A DNA stretch of 5,039 bases from Chlamydiia bacterium. GTDB taxonomy: Bacteria; Chlamydiota; Chlamydiia; Chlamydiales; FEN-1388. The DNA lies in NCBI GenBank assembly GCA_023269335.1, contig JAHFTM010000161.1, forward strand, positions 1-5,039. The letters run 5' to 3'. Under the pieces are notes generated by a model. The model was not told where the DNA came from and ran no database searches. It worked only from the letters and a program-made list of their open reading frames with translations. Positions 1 to 4,956 of this stretch are shown here, piece by piece (positions within the stretch are counted from its first letter, which is position 1; each line of letters begins with the position of its first letter). The position numbers and the translations under genes are program-made.

Positions 1-792
1 TTCTTTCCAGGTAGCTTCAAAGCTTAGGTAGTTGTCATCCCATTCTAAAAGCGTGGAGACTCCACCTGTTTTGGGATAGACATCAGCATAGATCTTCCAA
101 ACTTCATCACAGACATAATTGTTATGAGTGTCGAGCAGATAGGTGTCGTAGTCGGTATGTCCAGCAAGATGGATTTGAATGACGCGCTCAAGTGGAATGT
201 TTTCATAGTAGTCTTTGGGGTCGAAATTGTGATTGCGGCTCGACACATAGATGTTATTGACATCTAGCATCATGAAAATATCTGCTTTTTCGACTATGGC
301 AGTATAAAATTCCCATTCTGCCATCTGGTCGCTGTTGAATGAGACGTACGAAGAGAGGTTTTCAAGGGCAAAAGGAATTTCGAGAAAATCCTGAATAATA
401 CGTGCTCGCTCGGCGACATAGTTGATCACTTCTTTAGTATAAGGCAGGGGTAGAAGATCATGGTAGTGAGCATTCGGCAAACGGCCCCATGAAAGGTGAT
501 CAGACACCCAAGGTGTTTTTGTGTGCTTGGCAAGAGCTTTCAACTTTTTTAGATAATCGAAATTCAGCGGGTCAGGGCTACCGATAGCAAGGGATACTCC
601 ATGCTGAACAACTGGATAGTGTTCCAGGATGAGGTCTAAGTTTTTCCTGGCAAGCGGCGAGTCATTCATGAAATTTTCACTAATGATCTCAAACCAGTCA
701 ATAGCAGGTTTGTTAGTAAAGATGTCAGTGTAGTGGGGGATTCTGAGTCCAATTCCAATACCTAAATTTTTTATGTCTTTATTATTTTTCAT
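1..792 (-). CDS. DUF692/UPF0276 MNIO-family peptide-modifying oxygenase (BufB-like), C-terminus cut by window edge
   Basis: The reading frame is open from an ATG at 792 to the left edge, giving 264 residues with no stop; family members are usually about 270-300 residues, so only the C-terminal end is missing. I translated it by hand and see the DUF692 TIM-barrel signatures in order: GIGLRIPHY (13-21), DWFEIISENF (32-41), QHGVSLAIGS (63-72), VSDHLSW (96-102), ALENLSS (142-148), LDVNNIYVSS (176-185), QIHLAGH (206-212), LDTHNN (220-225) and LLEWDD (248-253). The metal-ligand positions expected for this fold are present: H64, D98/H99, E144, D177, H208, H212, D221/H223 and E250. In characterised relatives (MbnB, TglH, BufB) two or three iron ions use O2 to rearrange cysteines of a peptide substrate into heterocycles or related groups. 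The gene just upstream is a cysteine-repeat secreted protein, the likely substrate. No Shine-Dalgarno sequence precedes the ATG (the upstream bases read TTACCCCCCTTACT), and an intrinsic terminator lies between the two genes, so expression is probably low. The family is certain; the exact chemistry is inferred. Confidence 0.93.
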   Translation of the reverse strand, partial: MKNNKDIKNLGIGIGLRIPHYTDIFTNKPAIDWFEIISENFMNDSPLARKNLDLILEHYPVVQHGVSLAIGSPDPLNFDYLKKLKALAKHTKTPWVSDHLSWGRLPNAHYHDLLPLPYTKEVINYVAERARIIQDFLEIPFALENLSSYVSFNSDQMAEWEFYTAIVEKADIFMMLDVNNIYVSSRNHNFDPKDYYENIPLERVIQIHLAGHTDYDTYLLDTHNNYVCDEVWKIYADVYPKTGGVSTLLEWDDNYLSFEATWKE

Positions 793-803
793 AGTAAGGG
801 GGG

Positions 804-841
804 TAAAAAAAGACCTTGCAAGTTGTCCTAGCAAGGTCTTT
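804..841 (-). terminator. Intrinsic terminator between the Cys-repeat precursor and the MNIO gene
   Basis: Read on the minus strand, AAAGACCTTGC pairs perfectly with GCAAGGTCTTT (11 bp, arms at 831-841 and 809-819) across an 11-nt loop. A run of seven T follows (810-804, overlapping the stem base). It lies 20 bp after the precursor stop and 12 bp before the MNIO start, so it would end most precursor transcripts and let only read-through reach the enzyme gene. The stem is also symmetric in the plus direction but has only a short T run there. Confidence 0.88.
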
Positions 842-861
842 ATTGAAAAGTCAGTTGCAGA

Positions 862-1182
862 TTATGGATTTACGCGCTTTTCTGTGTTTGTTTGTGTTGC
901 AACAGCTTGTTTGTCTTGCATAGTAGATTTACATCCACCCTGGCCTTTACACTCATTTTTACCTTTACAGCCATGTGTATCAGTTTTGCAGCAGCCTTTG
1001 CCTTTGCATTCGTTTTTGGCTTTGCAATCATTTTGAGCAACTTTTACTGTTGCATCTTGTGCATCTTGCGCTTTTGTTTGGGCGGGAGCCTTTGCAGCGT
1101 CTGTTGTTGGTGCTTGACCAAACAGAGCAGTGCTTCCAAATGCACACAGTGCAAGTGCAGCTAATTTTGCTTTCTTACTCAT
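862..1182 (-). CDS. Secreted cysteine-repeat protein, probable bufferin-like RiPP precursor
   Basis: A 106-residue protein. Residues 1 to about 24 form a Sec signal peptide: basic MSKKAK, then a hydrophobic core LAALALCAFGSTALFG, with likely signal peptidase I cleavage after GQA. Residues 25-50 are an Ala/Lys/Gln/Thr-rich linker. Residues 51-85 hold seven cysteines (53, 59, 64, 65, 72, 78, 84). They fall in two repeats, NDCKAKNECKGKGCCK and HGCKGKNECKGQGGCK, each with C-x5-C-x5-C spacing; C64 is extra. A Gln/Thr-rich tail follows. The ATG at 1182 was chosen because GGAG sits seven bases upstream; an in-frame TTG at 1206 lacks support. The next gene downstream is a DUF692 MNIO enzyme, the usual companion of secreted Cys-rich RiPP precursors such as bufferins, which bind copper outside the cytoplasm. 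I infer that some of the repeat cysteines are modified and that the product sequesters copper or another metal. A plain metallothionein-like chelator without modification is the alternative. The gene is real with high confidence; precursor status is an inference. Confidence 0.88.
   Translation of the reverse strand: MSKKAKLAALALCAFGSTALFGQAPTTDAAKAPAQTKAQDAQDATVKVAQNDCKAKNECKGKGCCKTDTHGCKGKNECKGQGGCKSTMQDKQAVATQTNTEKRVNP
928..975 (-). repeat. Cysteine repeat unit 2 of the precursor protein
   Basis: Encodes residues 70-85, HGCKGKNECKGQGGCK, with cysteines at 72, 78 and 84. It matches unit 1 at 11 of 16 positions. A short KTDT spacer separates the two units, which suggests an internal duplication within the mature peptide. 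Confidence 0.8.
985..1032 (-). repeat. Cysteine repeat unit 1 of the precursor protein
   Basis: Encodes residues 51-66, NDCKAKNECKGKGCCK, with cysteines at 53, 59 and 65 plus an extra one at 64. It aligns without gaps to unit 2 at a 19-residue offset; the shared core is CK.KNECKG.G.CK. The unit has the C-x5-C-x5-C spacing and is the likely modified or metal-binding segment. Confidence 0.8.
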
Positions 1183-1254
1183 AGAATTTCTCCATTTTTT
1201 GTTCAAAATATGCTATGACCTCCAGATTGGGGGAGGGCACAGAAAACCTATGAC

Positions 1255-1281
1255 TTATCACTTGTAAATAATTTCTGATAA
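1255..1281. promoter_or_regulatory. Possible operator: inverted repeat TTATCA-N15-TGATAA around the -10
   Basis: TTATCA (1255-1260) and TGATAA (1276-1281) form a perfect 6-bp inverted repeat whose half-sites lie about 21 bp apart, two helical turns. It brackets the predicted -10 element and start site of the precursor promoter, a position typical for a repressor site. AT-rich 6-bp palindromes arise easily by chance, and the second promoter of the pair has no matching copy. Confidence 0.2.
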
Positions 1282-1289
1282 ATTTTCAA
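1261..1289 (-). promoter_or_regulatory. Candidate promoter of the Cys-repeat precursor gene
   Basis: Minus strand: -35 TTGAAA (1289-1284), a 17-bp spacer and -10 TACAAG (1266-1261). This predicts a transcript start near 1255 and a leader of about 70 nt before the ATG at 1182. The -35 matches the sigma-70 consensus at 5 of 6 positions, the -10 at 4 of 6. Support comes from the same pair of hexamers with the same spacing lying upstream of the neighbouring secreted-protein gene (1886-1914). Confidence 0.45.
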
Positions 1290-1320
1290 TAAAGATTCGT
1301 ATGAGGAGGAGCTGCTAGTC

Positions 1321-1359
1321 GTAAAAAAAAACCTTGTAAGAAGGATTCCTACAAGGTTT
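1321..1359 (-). terminator. Intrinsic terminator of the four-cysteine secreted-protein gene
   Basis: On the minus strand AAACCTTGTA pairs perfectly with TACAAGGTTT (10 bp; arms 1350-1359 and 1329-1338) over an 11-nt loop that can itself form a short inner helix (GAA/TTC). A run of nine T follows immediately (the stretch of A at 1323-1331 on the plus strand). It starts 58 bp after the stop of the gene at 1417-1818. The CCTTG/CAAGG core and the loop length match the terminator at 804-841. Confidence 0.9.
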
Positions 1360-1416
1360 CTATAGAGAAATAAAAAAGTAACTATAAAACTAAACTTTTG
1401 AAAAGAAAGATAGCAA

Positions 1417-1818
1417 TTACTTCTTTGCAACTATTTTCACTGCATCTTCACATGCTTGGTTTGGCTCTTTTGACTTTGCAGCTTCCATACACGCTTGACG
1501 TGCATCGTTATCCATGGATTTGAATGTCTGTTGGCACTTCGCGTTCAATTTGTTGCAAAATGCTTGCTGGTCAGCTGTCATTGTTGAAGTAGCAGCAACT
1601 GGAGAAGAAGAAACCACTGGAGCTGGAGAAACTTGTGCTAATAGTTGAGCTGGTGCAGTTTGAGCTACAGGTGTAGCTTGCTTGCTGCAGCTTGCAGATG
1701 AACAAGCTTTCTCAGTTGTCGTTTCTGCTGGTTTTTCTGTTGTTTTAGGTGCTTCTGTTGTTGCACAAAGAAGAGCTGAAACGCTCATTGCTACTATTGC
1801 TGCTGCTAATTTCTTCAT
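1417..1818 (-). CDS. Small secreted protein with Ala/Thr/Pro-rich linker and four-Cys C-terminal segment, function unknown
   Basis: A 133-residue protein that I do not recognise. Residues 1 to about 19 are a signal peptide (MKK followed by a hydrophobic Ala/Val-rich core ending ALLCA). C18 is preceded by Leu-Leu rather than Gly/Ala/Ser, so it is not a good lipobox and a soluble periplasmic or exported product is more likely. Residues 20-85 are low-complexity Thr/Glu/Pro/Ala/Ser and contain a CSSASC pair (C39, C44). Residues 86-133 look helical and carry four cysteines as C88-x6-C95 and C110-x12-C123, which could form two disulfides clamping a helical hairpin. The start is supported by GAGGA seven bases before the ATG. 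The gene has its own promoter and terminator, both matching in design those of the adjacent Cys-repeat precursor gene, so the two are probably co-regulated. The cysteines are not in a bufferin-like repeat, so I do not call it a second precursor. An accessory periplasmic or metal/redox-related protein is a guess. Confidence 0.85.
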   Translation of the reverse strand: MKKLAAAIVAMSVSALLCATTEAPKTTEKPAETTTEKACSSASCSKQATPVAQTAPAQLLAQVSPAPVVSSSPVAATSTMTADQQAFCNKLNAKCQQTFKSMDNDARQACMEAAKSKEPNQACEDAVKIVAKK

Positions 1819-1845
1819 AGATAATTCCTCAATTTGTTGTTAAAA

Positions 1846-1860
1846 ACCAACAGGGTTGGT
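1846..1860 (-). promoter_or_regulatory. Small 5'-UTR hairpin before the four-Cys secreted-protein gene
   Basis: Minus strand ACCAAC-CCT-GTTGGT: a perfect 6-bp stem with a 3-nt loop, followed by five T. It lies about 20-30 nt after the predicted transcript start and 15 bases before the GAGGA ribosome binding site. It could protect the mRNA 5' end or act as a weak attenuator; the stem is short for an efficient terminator. Confidence 0.35.
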
Positions 1861-1885
1861 CTCAGAAGTAAATCTGTAGGGAGTA

Positions 1886-1914
1886 CTTGTAACTCATTAT
1901 GTGGATTTTTTCAA
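1886..1914 (-). promoter_or_regulatory. Candidate promoter of the four-Cys secreted-protein gene
   Basis: Minus strand: -35 TTGAAA (1914-1909), a 17-bp spacer and -10 TACAAG (1891-1886). The predicted start is near 1880, about 60 nt before the ATG at 1818. Both hexamers and the spacing are identical to those upstream of the Cys-repeat precursor (1261-1289), and in both cases the -10 is part of TTACAAGT. The shared non-consensus -10 suggests a common regulator or sigma preference. Confidence 0.45.
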
Positions 1915-1972
1915 CACAAATCGAATAACTGCCACACCCAGTAACACATACAAATCGCGCTAAAGTCAAATT

Positions 1973-1983
1973 TATGATACAAT
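1973..1983 (+). promoter_or_regulatory. Possible -10 region of the rlmN-uvrC operon
   Basis: TATGATACAAT contains two overlapping -10-like hexamers (TATGAT and TACAAT) about 35 bp before the rlmN start, a sensible leader length. I find no convincing -35 at 16-18 bp upstream, so the call rests on the -10 and the position only. The ribosome binding site for rlmN is AAAGGA at 2003-2008, six bases before the ATG. Confidence 0.25.
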
Positions 1984-2014
1984 CTCCGCATTATCTTATG
2001 AGAAAGGAAATGGC

Positions 2015-3094
2015 ATGACAAGTTATCTACTAGGACTTACCCCGGAAGAGATTACCCAATGGTTTCAAAAAGAGGGAGAGGCGGAATTTCGCGCACGCCA
2101 GCTTGTTGAATGGCTCTACCAAAAAAATGAGACTGAGTTTTCGAAGATGACAAATTTTTCCAAGGCGCTTCGTGAAAAGCTAGCCAGTAACTGGCAAATG
2201 AGCTCAATGACCTTGAAAAAACTACAGGAATCGGATGATCGGGAGACGATTAAATTTTTGTGGCAGCTTCACGATGGCAACCTCGTTGAGTCAGTGCTGA
2301 TCATGTCAGATCAAAGACGTACAGTTTGTGTCTCTTCTCAAGTAGGCTGTCCGGCACGCTGTGCTTTTTGCGCATCTGGCCAGAAAGGACTATTTCGCAA
2401 TCTTGAGGTGGATGAAATTTTTGCCCAAGTCTATCTGATCAATAATTGGCTAGAAAAAAAGGGTGAGCGCGTCTCACATGTCGTTTACATGGGTATGGGT
2501 GAGCCATTTCGTAACTACGATGCTGTGGTGCGCTCTATTCAGCTACTCATCCACCCTGACATGTTAGGCCTGTCACAAAGGCGCATCACTGTGTCTACCG
2601 TTGGTGTTATTGAAGGCATTCAGAAATTTTCAGAAGAAGATTTTAAAGTGAATTTGGTGCTCTCGCTGCATGCTCCTAATCAAAAATTACGTCAAAAAAT
2701 TATTCCCTATGCACGCCAGTATGCACTCGATGATATCTTGCAAGCAATGTTTGAATATGCGAAAAAGACAAAAAGAGATGTGACCTTTGAGTATACGCTA
2801 CTTTCTGGAATCAACGACAATGAGCAAGAGGCGCATGAGTTGGTAAAGCTTTTAAAAGAGAAGCAATGCACAGTGAATCTTATTCCTTATAATCCCGTTC
2901 AAGGGCTACGTTTGAAAAGGCCCGATCCTTTAGCTGTCCGTCGTTTTCGCGAAATTTTAACGCAAGGCGATATTGTCAATACCTGCCGCTATACAAAAGG
3001 TGATGATATAGCTGCCGCTTGTGGTCAGCTTGTGCTTCATGAGCAACAAAGTATGCCTGCCAAAGCACTGCATGTGCTGCAAAATACACCATGA
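2015..3094 (+). CDS. rlmN: 23S rRNA (adenine2503-C2) / tRNA (adenine37-C2) methyltransferase RlmN
   Basis: A 359-residue radical SAM enzyme that transfers a methyl group to C2 of A2503 in 23S rRNA and, in E. coli, A37 of some tRNAs, affecting translational fidelity at the peptide exit tunnel. An N-terminal HhH-like accessory domain (about 1-75, with FRARQLVEWLY) precedes the radical SAM barrel. The [4Fe-4S] ligands are C112, C116 and C119 in CPARCAFC. The SAM-binding MGMGEP motif is at 159-164. C336 in AACGQL is the methyl-carrying cysteine (E. coli C355), and C105 in VCVSSQ corresponds to E. coli C118. E92 matches the conserved Glu105. The presence of both mechanistic cysteines and the absence of Cfr-specific hints favour RlmN over Cfr. 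Length is normal. The start has AAAGGA six bases upstream. The stop overlaps the uvrC start (ATGA), so the two form an operon, divergent from the secreted-protein cluster. Confidence 0.97.
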   Translation: MTSYLLGLTPEEITQWFQKEGEAEFRARQLVEWLYQKNETEFSKMTNFSKALREKLASNWQMSSMTLKKLQESDDRETIKFLWQLHDGNLVESVLIMSDQRRTVCVSSQVGCPARCAFCASGQKGLFRNLEVDEIFAQVYLINNWLEKKGERVSHVVYMGMGEPFRNYDAVVRSIQLLIHPDMLGLSQRRITVSTVGVIEGIQKFSEEDFKVNLVLSLHAPNQKLRQKIIPYARQYALDDILQAMFEYAKKTKRDVTFEYTLLSGINDNEQEAHELVKLLKEKQCTVNLIPYNPVQGLRLKRPDPLAVRRFREILTQGDIVNTCRYTKGDDIAAACGQLVLHEQQSMPAKALHVLQNTP

Positions 3095-4956
3095 CTTTTT
3101 CCTTTCTCTCTTCTACGCTTTTTGATGAAGCAAAATTAGAAGAGTTTCCAAAGAAGCCTGGCTGCTATCTCATGAAAGATGAGAAGGGCGCTGTGCTCTA
3201 TGTGGGAAAGGCGGTGAACTTAAAGGCACGCATCAAGCAATATTTTCAGAAGGGGAGTGACGAAAGAGCGCAGGTGCCTTATCTGTTAGAACACGTACGC
3301 CAAATAGATACAGTGATCGTCAGCTCTGAAAAAGAGGCACTTCTTTTAGAAAACACCCTCATTAAACGCTACCAGCCAAAATATAATGTGCTACTTAAAG
3401 ATGACAAAAGCTATCTCAGTGTAAAAATTACCACAAACCATGACTATCCTATGATGGCAATTACGCGCTACAAAGGCAAGCCGCCCAAAGGCGCAGACTA
3501 TTTTGGCCCTTATACTAATGCTACAAAAGCCAGGACTATGTTTGACCTGATAAGCCGTCTTTTTCCATTGCGGCAGTGCTCTGATGAAGAATTTCAAAGA
3601 AGAGAGCGTCCTTGTCTTTTGTATCAAATCAAGCGTTGTCTTGGCCCCTGTGTCAAGTTCTGTTCGGAAAAAGAATATACGAATAATGTTGAGAATGCAA
3701 AAAAGCTGCTTTCAGGGCATACTAAAGAACTTGTACGAGTATTGAAAAAAGAAATGGATGAGGCAGCAAGAGAACTTGAATTCGAAAAAGCAGCTCTCTA
3801 TTTGAAAAAAATTCGTGCGCTTGAAACAGTCCAAGACACACAAAATGTAGAGGCGATATCAGCTGACAGTGTGGATGTGATTGCGCTGTACCGTAAAAAT
3901 CAGGATGTAGTCATCACAAAGCTTCTGTATCGAGACTCAAAGTTGATGGACTTTCGCCATTTTGAGTTTGAAAATATTGTTGAAGATGACACGGAACTTT
4001 TGCACTCTTTTCTTTTGCAACACTATCTGAAAGTAGATGAGCTTATGGGTCGCCAAGTGCTCATCTCAAGTTCTATTCCTATTAACGATCTTGAAATTAT
4101 AGCCGAAATTATTTCTGATGCAAGAGATGTAAAAGTAGAACTTTCTGCACCGCAGAAGGGCGAGAAAAAAAGACTTCTTGAGCTTGCCCTGATGAATGCT
4201 GAAGCGCGCTTCCAGGCTAAAAAAGACAAAAGGGAAGTGAAAGAAAAAGAGCTCATTCTTTTGCAGGAAAAGTTGAATTTAGCACACTTTCCAAGGCGCA
4301 TTGAATGCTTTGATAACTCGCACATTGCCGGCAGCTCGCTTGTTGCAGCGCAAGTTGTCTTTGTCAATGGTGAAAAGTATGCTGCTGGCTATCGCAAGTA
4401 TCATATCAAAACAGTCAAGACAGGCGATGACTATGCGATGCTGAAAGAGGTGCTGACCCGACGCTTTAGCGAAGCTAAAAAGGAAAATGAGCTTCCAGAT
4501 TTGATCGTTATTGATGGTGGGAAAGGGCATTATCGCATAGCTTGCCAGCTGCTCTCAGAGCTTGGTATGATCTCTTCTGATGTCATTGCTATAGCAAAAG
4601 AAGAGAGCCGCCATGATAAAGGCCTGACGCAGGAGATGCTTTTCTGTCCTGGGCTTGATGAGCCTCTGATGCTGGATAGACACTCACAACTGCTACAATT
4701 TTTGCAGATGATTCGCGATGAAGCGCATCGCTTTGCAATAGCCTTTCATAAGCAGACGCGCAAAAAAGCGCTGATTAAGAGCGCTCTAGATGATATTCCA
4801 GGCATAGGGCCTACAAAGAAAAGAAGCCTTCTTATGGCATTTGGCAGTGTGAAGGCCATTCAAGAAAAATCAGTTGAGGAGCTTTGTAAAGTGAAGGGCG
4901 TTGGGCGTCAAGATGCGGCGCGTATTCTTTCACATCTTTCGCAGCGCAAAGATTAA
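3091..4956 (+). CDS. uvrC: Excinuclease ABC subunit C (UvrC), nucleotide excision repair nuclease
   Basis: A 621-residue protein that makes both the 3' and 5' incisions around bulky DNA lesions after UvrA/UvrB have loaded. The N-terminal GIY-YIG nuclease is at about 20-100: PGCYLM (a GCY variant of GIY/GVY), YVGKA at 37-41, R47, and catalytic E87 in LLLENTLIKRYQPKYN. Cysteines C163, C175, C183 and C187 have the same 12-8-4 spacing as the E. coli iron-sulfur ligands C154/166/174/178; C191 is extra. The UVR motif that contacts UvrB is at about 214-248. The C-terminal RNase H-like nuclease shows D408 (FDNSH), D446/D447 (TGDDYAM), D475 (VIDGGKGH) and H546 (DEAHRFA), matching E. coli D399, D438, D466 and H538. 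Tandem helix-hairpin-helix motifs (IPGIGPTKK and VKGVGRQDA) end the protein. All catalytic residues are intact and length is normal. There is no separate ribosome binding site; the ATG overlaps the rlmN stop, so translation is probably coupled. The sequence is of chlamydial type by recall. Confidence 0.98.
   Translation: MTFSFLSSTLFDEAKLEEFPKKPGCYLMKDEKGAVLYVGKAVNLKARIKQYFQKGSDERAQVPYLLEHVRQIDTVIVSSEKEALLLENTLIKRYQPKYNVLLKDDKSYLSVKITTNHDYPMMAITRYKGKPPKGADYFGPYTNATKARTMFDLISRLFPLRQCSDEEFQRRERPCLLYQIKRCLGPCVKFCSEKEYTNNVENAKKLLSGHTKELVRVLKKEMDEAARELEFEKAALYLKKIRALETVQDTQNVEAISADSVDVIALYRKNQDVVITKLLYRDSKLMDFRHFEFENIVEDDTELLHSFLLQHYLKVDELMGRQVLISSSIPINDLEIIAEIISDARDVKVELSAPQKGEKKRLLELALMNAEARFQAKKDKREVKEKELILLQEKLNLAHFPRRIECFDNSHIAGSSLVAAQVVFVNGEKYAAGYRKYHIKTVKTGDDYAMLKEVLTRRFSEAKKENELPDLIVIDGGKGHYRIACQLLSELGMISSDVIAIAKEESRHDKGLTQEMLFCPGLDEPLMLDRHSQLLQFLQMIRDEAHRFAIAFHKQTRKKALIKSALDDIPGIGPTKKRSLLMAFGSVKAIQEKSVEELCKVKGVGRQDAARILSHLSQRKD

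Noticed and set aside
45..263. Minus-strand open frame of 72 codons
   Set aside because: It overlaps the DUF692 gene in another frame of the same strand; the DUF692 frame carries all the family motifs.
773..1184. Three plus-strand open frames (773-1036, 892-1164, 975-1184)
   Set aside because: They are antisense shadows of the cysteine-repeat precursor gene, Cys/Phe/Leu-rich because of its composition, and lack ribosome binding sites.
1175..1195. Six-codon upstream frame (ATG GAG AAA...) overlapping the precursor start
   Set aside because: Its ATG overlaps the GGAG ribosome binding site and it has no site of its own; probably coincidence.
1183..1206. Upstream TTG start that would add eight residues (MNKKWRNS) to the precursor
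   Set aside because: It has no Shine-Dalgarno sequence, would break the usual signal peptide start, and lies over the GGAG that serves the ATG at 1182.
1219..1236. CCTCC/GGAGG hairpin in the precursor leader
   Set aside because: Only five base pairs, and the GGAGG is not positioned to serve any start codon; no clear regulatory meaning.
1248..1430. Minus-strand open frame of 60 codons
   Set aside because: It starts inside the four-Cys gene and runs through that gene's terminator; Phe/Ser-rich from the T run, not coding.
1763..1768. Lipobox in the four-Cys protein (C18)
   Set aside because: The residue before the cysteine is Leu, not Gly/Ala/Ser, so a signal peptidase II site is unlikely.
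3391..4530. Minus-strand open frames within uvrC (3391-3627, 4023-4367, 4279-4530)
   Set aside because: Antisense shadows of a strongly conserved uvrC gene.
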